A stretch of 64,000 nt of DNA from Pseudomonas sp. WJP1 (GCF_028471945.1 NZ_CP110128.1:1972501-2036500), one strand, 5' to 3'; numbered from the stretch's first letter, positions 37,274 to 46,690 are shown. Translations and numbers: made by a program. The notes: generated by a model from the sequence alone, not told the origin.

Positions 37274-37963
37274 ATGCGCTGGAGCAATCATCTCGCCCGG
37301 CTTTGTGTGTGCGCCAGTGCGCTATTGGTTCCGTTTGCTGCCCAGGCAGCCTCGGAAGATGACCCTTGGGAAAGCATCAACCGTCCGATCTTCAAGTTCA
37401 ACGATGTCGTCGACACTTATGCCCTCAAGCCCCTGGCCCAGGGCTACCAGTTCGTGACGCCACAGTTTCTTGAAGATGGCATCCACAACATGTTCCGCAA
37501 CGTCGGCGATGTGACCAACCTCGCCAACGATATCCTGCAGGCCAAGCCCGCCGCGGCGGGTGTCGACACCGCGCGCCTTATCTTCAACACCACCTTCGGC
37601 GTGCTCGGCTTCTTCGACGTCGGCACCCGGATGGGCCTGCATCGCAACGACGAAGACTTCGGCCAGACCCTCGGTTACTGGGGCGTTGGCAGCGGGCCTT
37701 ACGTGATGCTGCCGCTCCTGGGGCCAAGCACCCTGCGTGATGCGCCGTCCAAATACGTCGATGGCTACACCGGCCCTTATCCGTACATCCACGACGTACC
37801 GGTGCGTAACTCGATTTTCGGCCTGAACATCGTAGATACCCGGGCGGACCTGCTGTCTTCCGAGAAGTTGATCACGGGCGACAAGTACACCTTCATCCGC
37901 AACGCCTATCTGCAGAACCGTGAATTCAAGGTGAAAGACGGCCAGGTCGAAGACGATTTCTGA
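37274..37963 (+). CDS. mlaA: MlaA (VacJ) phospholipid-trafficking protein
   Basis: A 229-residue outer-membrane component that removes misplaced phospholipids from the outer leaflet together with a porin and MlaC. Family motifs: DPWESINRPIFKFNDVVD, NVGDVTNLANDILQ, ARLIFNTTFGVLGFFDVGTRMGL, EDFGQTLGYWGVGSGPYVMLPLLGPSTLRD. The signal peptide (MRWSNHLARLCVCASALLVPFAAQA-ASEDDPW) ends in AQA without a lipobox Cys next to the mature start, so it looks like a signal-peptidase I substrate rather than the lipoprotein found in E. coli. ATG 37274 follows AAGGAG. Confidence 0.93.
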   Translation: MRWSNHLARLCVCASALLVPFAAQAASEDDPWESINRPIFKFNDVVDTYALKPLAQGYQFVTPQFLEDGIHNMFRNVGDVTNLANDILQAKPAAAGVDTARLIFNTTFGVLGFFDVGTRMGLHRNDEDFGQTLGYWGVGSGPYVMLPLLGPSTLRDAPSKYVDGYTGPYPYIHDVPVRNSIFGLNIVDTRADLLSSEKLITGDKYTFIRNAYLQNREFKVKDGQVEDDF

Positions 37964-37980
37964 TCTCGACCGGTAAAAAA

Positions 37981-38014
37981 GAAGGCGGCCATCGAGCCGC
38001 CTTCTGCATTTTTA
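37981..38014 (+). terminator. Rho-independent terminator of mlaA
   Basis: GAAGGCGGC (37981-37989) pairs with GCCGCCTTC (37996-38004), followed by TGCATTTTTATT, 17 bases after the stop. Confidence 0.85.
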
Positions 38015-38292
38015 TTGCCGGATCGACCTTTCATTGGGTTTCGGTTTCGGTGGTTCTTATAACTCCCGGTGATTTCAAAAGTGCGGGCGCCAAGCGACCA
38101 TCGGTGTGAGCTTGAAACGCCTCGCGGATGGGAGTACCGTCTGCGCCTTAGAAGGGCACCTCTGGTGTACATGTAGATCGGGTCAATGCTCGAAAACAGT
38201 GCAGCAGAGAGGCTAGAAAGCGAATCCAGTAGTCAGAGCCGGGCGAAAATCCGAGCCGCTACGCCAACCTAATTCTGGCGCCGTTTGCCCAC

Positions 38293-39474
38293 ATGCCAAA
38301 AACCAGTGCCACGCTGCTGATAATCGATGATGACGAGGTAGTGCGCGCGAGCCTCGCGGCCTATTTGGAAGACAGTGGTTTCAGCGTCCTGCAGGCCAGC
38401 AATGGTCAGCAGGGTCTTCAGGTATTCGAGCAAGACAAGCCCGACTTGGTCATTTGCGATCTGCGCATGCCACAGATGGGTGGGCTCGAACTCATCCGCC
38501 AGGTCACCGAACTGTCGCCGCAAACACCGGTGATCGTGGTGTCGGGTGCCGGCGTAATGAACGACGCGGTCGAGGCCTTGCGCCTGGGCGCAGCGGATTA
38601 CCTGATCAAGCCTCTCGAAGATCTGGCCGTGCTCGAGCACTCGGTGCGTCGGGCCCTGGATCGTGCGCGCCTGCTGGTGGAAAACCAGCGTTACCGCGAG
38701 AAGCTGGAAAAGGCCAACCGCGAGCTCGCCGCCAGCCTGAACCTGCTCCAGGAAGACCAGAACGCCGGTCGCCAGGTGCAGATGAACATGCTGCCGGTCA
38801 GCCCCTGGGCTATCAACGACTTCAAGTTTGCCCACCAGATCATCCCGTCGTTGTACCTGTCGGGTGATTTTGTCGACTATTTCCGGGTCGACGAGCGCCG
38901 GGTGGCGTTCTACCTGGCGGATGTTTCCGGGCATGGTGCCTCTTCAGCCTTCGTCACCGTGCTGTTGAAATTCATGACCACGCGCCTGCTGTTCGAGTCC
39001 AAGCGCAGCGGCACCTTGCCGGAATTCAAGCCGTCTGAGGTCCTTGGGCATATCAACCGGGGCCTGATCAGTTGTAAGCTGGGCAAACACGTCACAATGG
39101 TCGGTGGAGTCATCGACGAGGAGACAGGTTTGTTGACTTATAGCATCGGTGGTCATTTGCCGTTGCCTGTGTTGTACACACCCGACAGTGTCAGTTATCT
39201 GCAAGGGCGTGGTCTGCCGGTAGGCCTCTTCAATGAAGCCACCTACGAAGATCACGTGCTGGAATTGCCGCCGACGTTCAGCCTGACGCTGATGTCCGAT
39301 GGCATTCTGGACCTTTTGCCGGAACCCACACTCAAAGAAAAAGAGGCTGCCTTGCCCGAACGGGTCAAGGCGGCAGGCGGCAGCCTGGATGGTCTGCGGC
39401 AGGTTTTTGGATTGGCCACGCTAGGGGAGATGCCGGATGATATCGCCCTGTTGGTGTTGAGCAGGAATCTTTGA
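38293..39474 (+). CDS. Response regulator with PP2C-type phosphatase output (RssB-like)
   Basis: A 393-residue two-domain regulator. The receiver domain (1-125) has IIDDDE, phosphoacceptor Asp56 (DLVICDLRMPQMGG) and DYLIKP. A coiled-coil linker (about 130-165) joins it to a SpoIIE/PP2C phosphatase domain: DFVDYFRVDERRVAFYLADVSGHGASSAF, GGVIDEETGLLTYSIGGHLP, LMSDGILDLLP and MPDDIALLVL carry the metal-binding aspartates. It is the PA2798-type protein, called RssB in Pseudomonas, and probably dephosphorylates the STAS protein encoded next to it (stop and start overlap by one base). Confidence 0.88.
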   Translation: MPKTSATLLIIDDDEVVRASLAAYLEDSGFSVLQASNGQQGLQVFEQDKPDLVICDLRMPQMGGLELIRQVTELSPQTPVIVVSGAGVMNDAVEALRLGAADYLIKPLEDLAVLEHSVRRALDRARLLVENQRYREKLEKANRELAASLNLLQEDQNAGRQVQMNMLPVSPWAINDFKFAHQIIPSLYLSGDFVDYFRVDERRVAFYLADVSGHGASSAFVTVLLKFMTTRLLFESKRSGTLPEFKPSEVLGHINRGLISCKLGKHVTMVGGVIDEETGLLTYSIGGHLPLPVLYTPDSVSYLQGRGLPVGLFNEATYEDHVLELPPTFSLTLMSDGILDLLPEPTLKEKEAALPERVKAAGGSLDGLRQVFGLATLGEMPDDIALLVLSRNL

Positions 39475-39956
39475 TGAGTACCGGTAGAATCCAGTTCGCC
39501 GAGCAGGACGGCACCTTTGTCCTGAAATTCGTCGGTGAAGTTCGCCTGACCCTGTGTTCGGCGTTGGATGCGACTATTGATCGGATCTTCACCGCGTTGA
39601 ACTTCAACGCGATCGTGATCGACCTGACCGAAACCCGCAGCATCGACAGCACGACCCTGGGCCTGCTGGCCAAACTGTCGATCCTGTCGCGGCAGAAGGT
39701 CGGGCTGCTGCCCACCGTGGTCACCACCCACGAAGACATCACCCGTCTGTTGCAGTCGATGGGGTTCGAGCAGGTGTTCAACATCGTCGACCAGCCGGTG
39801 CCATGCCCGGAATGCCTGGACGACCTGCCTGATCAGGATCAGTCGGAAGAGGTGGTGCGGATCAAGGTGCTTGAAGCGCACAAGATCCTCATGGGCCTGA
39901 ACGACTCCAATCGTGAAGCGTTTCATGACCTGGTGAATGCGCTGGAGCGGCATTGA
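39474..39956 (+). CDS. STAS-domain anti-sigma factor antagonist-like protein
   Basis: A 160-residue protein with an N-terminal STAS domain (about 5-105): QFAEQDGTFVLKFVGEVRLTLCSALD, NAIVIDLTETRSIDSTTLGLLAKL. The Ser-Thr segment SIDSTTLG is where such proteins are phosphorylated. The C-terminal 50 residues hold CPECLDDLPDQDQSEE and a helix. Start ATG 39474 overlaps the phosphatase stop (TGATG), implying translational coupling and a partner-switching pair, probably acting on RpoS or surface behaviour; the final target is not visible here. Confidence 0.87.
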   Translation: MSTGRIQFAEQDGTFVLKFVGEVRLTLCSALDATIDRIFTALNFNAIVIDLTETRSIDSTTLGLLAKLSILSRQKVGLLPTVVTTHEDITRLLQSMGFEQVFNIVDQPVPCPECLDDLPDQDQSEEVVRIKVLEAHKILMGLNDSNREAFHDLVNALERH

Positions 39957-39977
39957 TCTCTTAAGGGGAGCCTGGCT

Positions 39978-40020
39978 GACGCCTTCGCCTGTAGGAGCGA
40001 GGCTTGCCCGCGAAGGCGTC
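39978..40020. repeat. Single REP folded as one hairpin
   Basis: GACGCCTTCGC (39978-39988) pairs with GCGAAGGCGTC (40010-40020) around a REP core GTAGGAGCGAGGCTTGCCC. It lies between the convergent STAS and tal genes. Confidence 0.75.
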
Positions 40021-40052
40021 CGCGAGATCGCCACATAAAATCAGAACTCATA

Positions 40053-40088
40053 AAAAAAGGGCGAACCCACCAAGGTTCGCCCTTTTTG
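40053..40088 (-). terminator. Rho-independent terminator of tal (probably bidirectional)
   Basis: AAAAAAAGGGCGAACC and GGTTCGCCCTTTTT pair around a short loop. Read on the minus strand, the stem ends in a T-run 17 bases after the tal stop. Confidence 0.88.
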
Positions 40089-40104
40089 CATGACGCGATT
40101 CAGA

Positions 40105-41031
40105 TCACAGCTTGGCCTGCAGCAACGCCTCCAGCTTCTCCTGGTCACGGGCGAACTGGCGAATACCCTCGGCCAGTTTCTCGGTCGCCATGGCGTCTTC
40201 GTTGGACAGCCAGCGGAATTGCGCTTCATTGAGGTTCAGGCGCGCTTCACCGGCACTGCCCGGTGCCAGCTTGCGTTCCAGCTTGCCGGTGTCTGCCGCC
40301 AGCTTGTCGATCAAGTCCGGGCTGATGGTCAGGCGGTCGCAGCCGGCCAGTTGCTCGATCTGGCCGAGGTTGCGGAAGCTTGCGCCCATGACCACGGTCT
40401 TGTAGTCATTGGCCTTGTAATAGTTGTAGATGCGCGTCACCGACTGCACGCCCGGATCGTCCGCGCCGACGTAGTCGTTACCGGTGGCTTTCTTGTACCA
40501 GTCGTAGATGCGGCCCACGAACGGCGAAATCAGGAATACCCCGGCGTCGGCGCAGGCAGCGGCCTGGGCAAACGAGAACAGCAGGGTCAGGTTGGTCTGG
40601 ATGCCTTCTTTTTCCAGGATCTCGGCAGCGCGGATGCCTTCCCAGGTAGAGGCGATCTTGATCAGCACCCGATCGCGGCCGATGCCGGCGTTTTCGTACA
40701 GTTCGATCAGACGGTGCGCGCGCTTCAGTACGGCGTCAGTGTCGAACGACAGGCGTGCATCCACTTCGGTGGAAATACGGCCAGGAATCACCTTGAGGAT
40801 TTCCTGCCCGACCGCGACGCCAAAACGGTCGCTGGCCAGGCCCACATCGCCCTTGCAGTCGCTGACGCATGCGTTCAGCAACTCGGCATAAGCGGGAATG
40901 GCCGCCGCCTTGAGCAGCAGCGAAGGGTTGGTGGTGGCGTCCACGGGTTTGACGCGAGCGATAGCTTCGAAGTCGCCGGTGTCGGCAACCACCGTGGTCA
41001 TCTGTTTGAGTTGTTCCAGCTTGGAAGTCAT
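40105..41031 (-). CDS. tal: Transaldolase
   Basis: A 308-residue class I transaldolase of the pentose phosphate pathway. The Schiff-base Lys is in [14 protein letters not shown]; other landmarks are [14 protein letters not shown] at the N-terminus, [29 protein letters not shown] and [11 protein letters not shown] 41031 ([12 protein letters not shown]) is chosen because the much longer open frame to 41202 has unrelated composition and overlaps nothing recognisable; the 308-residue length is standard for the family. Confidence 0.96.
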   Translation of the reverse strand: MTSKLEQLKQMTTVVADTGDFEAIARVKPVDATTNPSLLLKAAAIPAYAELLNACVSDCKGDVGLASDRFGVAVGQEILKVIPGRISTEVDARLSFDTDAVLKRAHRLIELYENAGIGRDRVLIKIASTWEGIRAAEILEKEGIQTNLTLLFSFAQAAACADAGVFLISPFVGRIYDWYKKATGNDYVGADDPGVQSVTRIYNYYKANDYKTVVMGASFRNLGQIEQLAGCDRLTISPDLIDKLAADTGKLERKLAPGSAGEARLNLNEAQFRWLSNEDAMATEKLAEGIRQFARDQEKLEALLQAKL

Positions 41032-41242
41032 GGGCGTGCTCTGTCCTATGGGTCTGATGACATTACCCGAGCGCTGACAGCCACTCAAGGGCATGTACGT
41101 GTATCGATGGCCCCGGTGGCAACAACTGCAAAACGGCTGTTTGAATGGCGGGGCGCGGTATCGGTAGATTCGATGCCGAAACACCGCGCAGGTTCCGGGC
41201 AACTGACCGGTTGTGCTGCAATCTCATGTACGACAGATAAAC

Positions 41243-41334
41243 CTGTGGGAGCGAGCTTGCTCGCGATGGCGTCGTGTCAGTCGACATCAATATTGACTGA
41301 CACCACGCCATCGCGAGCAGGCTCGCTCCCACAG
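41243..41334. repeat. REP pair (GTGGGAGCGAGCTTGCTCGCG class)
   Basis: CTGTGGGAGCGAGCTTGCTC (from 41243) mirrors GAGCAGGCTCGCTCCCACAG (to 41334). Pairing extends inward through the ATGGCGTCGTGTCAGTC region, with one or two mismatches. Confidence 0.87.
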
Positions 41335-41350
41335 TTGATCGGTGCGTTGG

Positions 41351-43498
41351 TTAGACGCGGAACTGATCCATCAAGCTCTGCTGCTGGTTCGCCAGGCGAT
41401 TGAGCGACTGGCTCACCCGCGCCGATTCGTTGGCTTGCCCCGACAGCGATTCGGTGACGTCGCGGATGGTCGCCACGTTGTGGTTGATTTCCTCGGCCAC
41501 GGCGCTTTGCTCTTCGGCGGCGCTGGCGATTTGCAGGTTCATGTCGCTGATCACAGTGACCGCGTCGCCGATCTGCTGCAGCGCCGTCACGGCCTGGCCA
41601 ACCTGTTCGACACTGTCCTGGGCCTGGCGGTGGCTGTTGCCCATCGAGCCGACTACGTCCTGGGTGCCGCTTTGCAGTTGTTCGATCACCAGGCGGGTTT
41701 CTTCGACCGACTCCTGGGTACGGCGCGCCAGGTTGCGCACTTCGTCGGCCACCACGGCAAAGCCGCGCCCGGCTTCACCGGCACGGGCGGCCTCAATGGC
41801 GGCGTTGAGAGCCAGCAGGTTGGTCTGTTCGGCAATGGCGCGAATCACTTCCAGGACCGAACCGATTTTCTCGCTGTTGGCCGCCAGGCCTTCGACCTGG
41901 ACCATCGCCGCGCTCATGTCGGCGGCGAGGTTGTCGATGCTGGTGGTGGTGCGGTCAATCACGGTCAGGCCCTGGCGGGTGGCCTGATCGGCATCCCGCG
42001 CCGCCTGCGCCGCTTGGGCGGCACTGCGGGCGACGTCCTGGGCGGTGGCGCTCATCTCGTGGGAGGCGGTCGCGACCTGGTCCACCTGACGGTATTGCTG
42101 CTCCATGCCGGCGCTGGTCTGGGTGGCGATGGCGGACGACTGGTCTGCCGTGCCGCGGGCGTCCTGTACCGAGCGTTTTACCTCGGCAATGATCGGTTGC
42201 AGCTTGTCGAGGAAACGGTTGAACCAGCCCGCCAGTTGGCCCAGCTCATCCTGCTTGTCATACGCCAGGCGTCGGGTCAGGTCGCCTTCGCCACTGGCGA
42301 TGTCCTCAAGCATGTGCGCCACGCCGAGGATCGGCCGGGTCACGCTGCGCGCCATCAGCCACACCAGCAGCAAGCCGATCAGCGCCGCGAGAATGCCCAG
42401 GCCGAGTTCGGTCAGCGTACCGGTGGTGTTGCTGTCATCCAGTTGTTTTTTAAGGGCCTCGGCCGGGCCGACCAGAACTTTTTCCGGCACGTCGAGCAAC
42501 ACGCCCCAGGCTTTGCCGCCTGGAATCGGCTGGAACGGCGCCAGCACTTTCAATTGCTGATCGCTGTGCAGGCTGGCGGTCTTGCTGCCGGTGGCGAGCA
42601 TGCGCATCAGCTCGGCGCCGGTGGTGGTGTCCACGGCTTCCAGGCGCTGGCTGAGCTTGCTGGCGTCCTTGCTGTAACCGGCGAGCAGGCCGGCGGGGCT
42701 GACGATGCTGACGCTGGTCTGGCCGTCATAGAGCTTTTGGCTGGCGCTCTGGCTGATCGCTTGCAAGCTGTTGAGGTTGATGTCCACCGATAGCGAGGCG
42801 ATGACCTTGCCGTTGACCATCAACGGGAAAACGATGCTGGTCATCAGCACGTTCTGGCCGTCGATCACATAGAAGTACGGCTCGATCACGCAGGGTGTGA
42901 GGCGGGTGCGTGGGCAGGTAAACCAGGCGTTGGCCGGTTCGCCGCTGGGGCCGGTGCGGGTGTCGGCCATGTCGCTTTCGGGTAGCGCCATGGAGGTCAC
43001 GTTGCCCGGTGTCGGCTGCGACCAATACAGGGCGAAGCGGCCCTTGTCGTTGCTCCCCAGTTCTGCCTGGCCGCTGAACAGATCGTCCTTGCCGTCCAGT
43101 GCGTTGGGTTCGAACACCAGGGACAGGCCGAGCAGTTCGGGGTTGGCTTGCAGGGCCGACTTGACCTGGCGCGTCAGGTCTTCGCGCAGGTCGAAGGCAT
43201 CGAGGAAGCGTTTTTCGGCCTGGTCGCGCAGAAACAGCACCTGGCGCGAAAAACCGTGGCCATATTGATAAGCGTCCATGAACTGCTGGCGGATCATCAG
43301 CGCCTGGTTTTCACCCTGCGACTCGATCCGGGCCTGGGCGGCTTCGGTCAGCATCTCCATGCTCGAGGCTTTCACCAGCGCGGAGCTGTGCTCCATGCGG
43401 TACAGCGAAAGACCCACCAGCAGGGTCACGATGCCCGCCAGGCACAACCCGGCCAACAGGGTGATTTTCCATTGGATGGAAAGTTGTCTGAGCGACAT
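41351..43498 (-). CDS. Methyl-accepting chemotaxis protein (dCache-type sensor)
   Basis: A 715-residue chemoreceptor. Membrane helix 1 (about 11-34, [22 protein letters not shown]) is followed by a periplasmic region of about 340 residues with a dCache-like pattern ([64 protein letters not shown]). Membrane helix 2 ([22 protein letters not shown]), HAMP, and a signalling domain with the conserved hairpin tip [32 protein letters not shown] come next. The C-terminus ([11 protein letters not shown]) lacks a CheR/CheB pentapeptide. Ligand unknown; position recalls PA2788. ATG 43498 gives a proper first membrane helix. Confidence 0.93.
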   Translation of the reverse strand: MSLRQLSIQWKITLLAGLCLAGIVTLLVGLSLYRMEHSSALVKASSMEMLTEAAQARIESQGENQALMIRQQFMDAYQYGHGFSRQVLFLRDQAEKRFLDAFDLREDLTRQVKSALQANPELLGLSLVFEPNALDGKDDLFSGQAELGSNDKGRFALYWSQPTPGNVTSMALPESDMADTRTGPSGEPANAWFTCPRTRLTPCVIEPYFYVIDGQNVLMTSIVFPLMVNGKVIASLSVDINLNSLQAISQSASQKLYDGQTSVSIVSPAGLLAGYSKDASKLSQRLEAVDTTTGAELMRMLATGSKTASLHSDQQLKVLAPFQPIPGGKAWGVLLDVPEKVLVGPAEALKKQLDDSNTTGTLTELGLGILAALIGLLLVWLMARSVTRPILGVAHMLEDIASGEGDLTRRLAYDKQDELGQLAGWFNRFLDKLQPIIAEVKRSVQDARGTADQSSAIATQTSAGMEQQYRQVDQVATASHEMSATAQDVARSAAQAAQAARDADQATRQGLTVIDRTTTSIDNLAADMSAAMVQVEGLAANSEKIGSVLEVIRAIAEQTNLLALNAAIEAARAGEAGRGFAVVADEVRNLARRTQESVEETRLVIEQLQSGTQDVVGSMGNSHRQAQDSVEQVGQAVTALQQIGDAVTVISDMNLQIASAAEEQSAVAEEINHNVATIRDVTESLSGQANESARVSQSLNRLANQQQSLMDQFRV

Positions 43499-43708
43499 GG
43501 ACGCGTCCTTATTCGATAAATATCTGCGACTTTGCTCTGTAACGGCCATCAAACAGCTTTCTTGAGGCAAATCTTGTCGCTTGAAGCTTGCAGCTTGCCG
43601 CTGCTTCCTTCACAGTGCGCGCCCTCTAATAAAACCCATTCCCTTATCCGCTGGCGGCTCTCGCAGACTGCCGGCCGGACTCTTTTCGCTTGCCCAGAGG
43701 TAACGACA

Positions 43709-45025
43709 ATGAATGCAGTAATTGCCGCGGTCGGCATCATGCTGATACTCAGCCTGTCCCGCGTGCATGTGGTGATCGCGCTGATCGTCGGGGCGCTGGT
43801 GGGTGGCCTGACCGGTGGCCTTGGCATCGACGCGACCCTCAAGGCGTTCAACAGCGGCCTGGGCGGTGGGGCGACGGTGGCGTTGTCCTATGCGTTGCTC
43901 GGCGCGTTTGCGGTGGCGATTGCCAAGTCCGGACTGGCCCATGCCTTGGCCGACAAGGCCCTGGCGATGGTCGACCGCCAGCATGCCAATGGCGGTGGCC
44001 AGGTCAAATGGTTGCTGATCGGCCTGTTATGGGTGGTGGCCATCGCTTCCCAGAACATCCTGCCGATTCATATCGCGTTCATTCCGTTGCTGGTGCCGCC
44101 GCTGCTGTATGTGTTGACCCGGCTGCAGCTCGACCGCCGATTGATCGCCTGCGTCATGACCTTCGGCCTGATCACCCCGTACATGTTCCTGCCGGTGGGT
44201 TTTGGCAACATCTTCCTCAATGAAATCCTGCTGGCCAACGTCGCCCGCAGCGGCGTCGATATCAGCGGCATCAACGTGACCCATGCCATGGGCATCCCGG
44301 CGCTGGGCATGTTCGTAGGCCTGCTGATCGCGTTTGTCAGTTACCGCAAGAAGCGCGTCTACGACCTGGAAAAGATCGAACAGGTCGAGCAGGTGGCGGT
44401 GCAGTACAACCCGCTGAGCCTGATGGTCGCTGGCGTGGCCATTGCCGCGGCGTTCATCATTCAGTTGCTGCTCGATTCGATGATCATCGGCGCGTTGGTG
44501 GGCTTCCTGATCTTCTCGGTGTCGGGCATCGTCAAGTGGCGCGATACCGATGACCTGTTCACCGAAGGCATGAAGATGATGGCGATGATCGGCTTCATCA
44601 TGATCGCCGCGTCCGGCTTTGGCGAAGTGATCAAGGCCACCGGGCAGGTGCAGACGCTGGTCGAAACCTCGGCCTCGTGGATTGGCCACAGCAAGGCTGT
44701 CGGCGCTTTGCTGATGTTGCTGGTTGGGCTGTTGGTGACCATGGGCATCGGTTCGTCGTTTTCCACCGTGCCGATCCTGGCGGTGATTTTCGTACCCTTG
44801 TGCGTGCAGCTGGGCTTCAGCCCGATCGCCATCGTGTGCATCGTCGGCACCGCGGGTGCATTGGGCGACGCCGGGTCGCCGGCTTCAGATTCGACCCTGG
44901 GTCCGACCTCCGGCCTGAACATCGACGGCCAGCATCACCACATCTGGGACACCGTGGTCCCGACTTTCCTGCACTACAACCTGCCGTTGCTGGTGTTTGG
45001 CTGGATGGCGGCGATGGTGCTCTGA
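43709..45025 (+). CDS. Na+/H+ antiporter family (NhaC-like) membrane protein
   Basis: A 438-residue protein with about eleven predicted membrane helices, starting MNAVIAAVGIMLILSLSRVHVVIALIVGALVGG. Loops contain conserved SQNILPIHIAFIPLLVPP, LITPYMFLPVGFGNIFLNEIL and TAGALGDAGSPASDSTLGPTSGLN, the pattern of the COG2056 transporter family in the ion-transporter superfamily. Ion specificity cannot be read. ATG 43709 has AGAGG nine bases upstream. Confidence 0.85.
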   Translation: MNAVIAAVGIMLILSLSRVHVVIALIVGALVGGLTGGLGIDATLKAFNSGLGGGATVALSYALLGAFAVAIAKSGLAHALADKALAMVDRQHANGGGQVKWLLIGLLWVVAIASQNILPIHIAFIPLLVPPLLYVLTRLQLDRRLIACVMTFGLITPYMFLPVGFGNIFLNEILLANVARSGVDISGINVTHAMGIPALGMFVGLLIAFVSYRKKRVYDLEKIEQVEQVAVQYNPLSLMVAGVAIAAAFIIQLLLDSMIIGALVGFLIFSVSGIVKWRDTDDLFTEGMKMMAMIGFIMIAASGFGEVIKATGQVQTLVETSASWIGHSKAVGALLMLLVGLLVTMGIGSSFSTVPILAVIFVPLCVQLGFSPIAIVCIVGTAGALGDAGSPASDSTLGPTSGLNIDGQHHHIWDTVVPTFLHYNLPLLVFGWMAAMVL

Positions 45026-45169
45026 TTATGCATTGGCTGGCGATTCAATCTCAGAAACTCGACACAAATGGCTCACGGGAAATCGAGGCTGGTGGTTCTC
45101 GAAAATAGCGCTTGATACGCTGTTCTCGATCTCCTAGCCTCTCAATGAGTTCCGATAAGGAAAAGCCCT

Positions 45170-45460
45170 ATGCGCCCTTCACTCGCTCTAGAACTCAAGC
45201 GAAATGCCATTCGTGAAACGGTGAGCCGCTTTCCCGTGACTAATCCACGTGTCTTCGGTTCCGTGCTGCGCGGTACCGACCTGGATGGCAGTGACCTCGA
45301 CCTGCTGGTCGATACGCTACCCGGCACAACATTGTTTGATCTGGGCGGTTTGCAAGTCGAACTGGAGTCACTTCTTGGCATCCATGTTGACCTGTTGACC
45401 CCCACCGATTTGCCGTCGAAGTTCCGAGGCCAGGTCCTCGCAGAGGCCAAGCCGGTATGA
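45170..45460 (+). CDS. mntA: MntA-type nucleotidyltransferase antitoxin
   Basis: A 96-residue minimal nucleotidyltransferase. The GS-x10-D-x-D motif is exact: G30-S31 and D42-L-D44 in FGSVLRGTDLDGSDLDLLVD, with a third Asp in GIHVDLLTP. In MntA-HepT systems this enzyme AMPylates a tyrosine of HepT and silences its RNase. It overlaps hepT by four bases (ATGA), the usual coupled order in this family. The pair is small, isolated and flanked by unrelated genes, consistent with horizontal gain. Confidence 0.9.
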   Translation: MRPSLALELKRNAIRETVSRFPVTNPRVFGSVLRGTDLDGSDLDLLVDTLPGTTLFDLGGLQVELESLLGIHVDLLTPTDLPSKFRGQVLAEAKPV

Positions 45461-45840
45461 ATGAAAATCGCCTGGCTGATTACCTCGGACACATGCAACA
45501 GGCCGCAATGGATGCCTGTGGCTTCATAGAGGGTCTGGATAAAGTCGAGTTCCAGGAAGACAAGCGTACGCAGCAAGCCGTCATTATGAGCCTCATCATC
45601 ATAGGAGAGGCCGCGACAAAGGTAATGGACGGTTACGCCGAGTTCATCCAGTCACACACCCAAGTGCCGTGGCGCAGCATGCGTGGGATGCGTAACCGAA
45701 TTGCTCATGGTTACTTCGACATCAACCTTGATCTCGTATGGGAGACGGTTAAAACGGCATTGCCTGAGCTGTTGACTCAGCTCCCCACGGTTATCCAGGA
45801 CGCCGAAGACAAAAATCCACCAAAAGACAAACCATGCTAA
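45457..45840 (+). CDS. hepT: HepT-like ribonuclease toxin (DUF86)
   Basis: A 127-residue helical HEPN ribonuclease. The catalytic R-x4-H-x-Y motif is complete at R79 to H84 and Y86 in MRNRIAHGYF; Tyr86 is the residue AMPylated by MntA in characterised pairs. The rest (ADYLGHMQQAAMDACGFIEGLDKVEF, VIMSLIIIGEAATKVMD) matches DUF86. It probably cleaves RNA when antitoxin fails. The tail is short, charged and variable (AEDKNPPKDKPC). Confidence 0.9.
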   Translation: MNENRLADYLGHMQQAAMDACGFIEGLDKVEFQEDKRTQQAVIMSLIIIGEAATKVMDGYAEFIQSHTQVPWRSMRGMRNRIAHGYFDINLDLVWETVKTALPELLTQLPTVIQDAEDKNPPKDKPC

Positions 45841-45971
45841 TCGGCTAAGCACGGTCTCGACGGACGGGGCGAACGGCTAATTGCCGGTCTGCCTCCCTCA
45901 TCAACTCCTACACTGGTACAACGGGCTGCTCACCCAGCCCGCCGACGACCACTGCCAAAGGAGTCAGCGCC

Positions 45972-46133
45972 ATGACCGATGAGAAAAGCAAGTGTGACTG
46001 TCCGAAATGCAACTGCAAGCTCGGCGAACATCCGATCGTGCGTCACGGCAAGCATTACTGCTGTGAAGCCTGCGCCAAGCACCACGAGCACGGCGAAGAG
46101 TGCGCCCACGAAGGCTGCAAGTGTGCCCACTGA
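45972..46133 (+). CDS. Bacterial metallothionein
   Basis: A 53-residue protein, too short for usual ORF cut-offs, rich in Cys and His: ten Cys (positions 8, 10, 13, 15, 30, 31, 34, 44, 49, 51) and eight His. The order C-D-C-P-K-C-N-C, then YCCEAC, then EECAHEGCKCAH, is that of the SmtA/BmtA metallothioneins that bind Zn, Cd or Cu in clusters. The ATG at 45972 follows AAAGGAG. It stands alone between the toxin-antitoxin pair and a convergent hypothetical gene. Confidence 0.93.
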   Translation: MTDEKSKCDCPKCNCKLGEHPIVRHGKHYCCEACAKHHEHGEECAHEGCKCAH

Positions 46134-46160
46134 CATAGGCCGCACACCGGGACGTGGGGC

Positions 46161-46433
46161 CTAGTCGGGCTCCACTTCCAGTTTCAGGCTGTCGTCGTCG
46201 AGCCGTTGGCTGTGGCGCACGGTGCCCGCCAGGCGTCGTCCATCGACCCTCACCACCACGGTCGTGGCCTGCTCCAGATCTTCCGGCAATGGCGCGGGTA
46301 CGCGCACCGCGAAACGCATCGGATCATTCTCGACCTGTTCCAGGCCGACCCGGCATTCAGTGCTCTTGGTAACGCGGCCGAACAACGTATCCAGACCGTA
46401 GTCCAGATGTGCAGGGCTGCTGACGATGGTCAT
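46161..46433 (-). CDS. Small conserved-looking hypothetical protein
   Basis: About 90 residues starting MTIVSSPAHLDYGLDTLFGRV and ending DDDSLKLEVEPD. I recognise no family. Alternating polar/apolar strands (FAVRVPAPLPEDLEQATTVVVRVDGRRLAGTVRHSQRL) suggest a small beta-barrel, reminiscent of PilZ but without its motifs. The start is taken at the first ATG; a GTG further upstream would extend it. The next gene upstream on the same strand ends about 30 bases away, so they may form a pair. Confidence 0.65.
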   Translation of the reverse strand: MTIVSSPAHLDYGLDTLFGRVTKSTECRVGLEQVENDPMRFAVRVPAPLPEDLEQATTVVVRVDGRRLAGTVRHSQRLDDDSLKLEVEPD

Positions 46434-46462
46434 TTCACTCCCCCCAATCCTTCGCTTGCGGG

Positions 46463-46690
46463 CTAACCGGCCGGCCGCCACTTGACGTTTTCCACGCCGA
46501 ATTTTTCCGCCATCGGTTTGCTGGTCTTTTGCACTTTTTCACGGCCAAAGCGAGGGATTCTTCCGACCCCCGCGTCGCAGCTCGCCCAATGCCAGGCCTC
46601 CGCGTTGTCCATCTTGTCCAGGCGGATGATGAACGACTTGGGGACGCCATGAAGAGTGTATTCAATGACGAACAGTTTTGCGTTGTTCAT
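46463..46690 (-). CDS. DUF6555 family small protein
   Basis: A 75-residue protein, MNNAKLFVIEYTLHGVPKSF..., ending MAEKFGVENVKWRPAG. The segment NAEAWHWASCDAGVGRIP with Trp, Cys and His is distinctive, and I recall it from Pseudomonas proteins named DUF6555. Function unknown. It starts with ATG at 46690, preceded by AGGAACAAAGGCTCT with a possible Shine-Dalgarno. Confidence 0.75.
   Translation of the reverse strand: MNNAKLFVIEYTLHGVPKSFIIRLDKMDNAEAWHWASCDAGVGRIPRFGREKVQKTSKPMAEKFGVENVKWRPAG

Noticed and set aside
41342..42793. A 483-codon open frame opposite the chemoreceptor gene
   Set aside because: Antisense shadow of a clear MCP signalling domain.
46136..46166. TAGGCC/GGCCTA hairpin after the metallothionein gene
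   Set aside because: Stem is short and no T-run follows, so terminator function is not supported.
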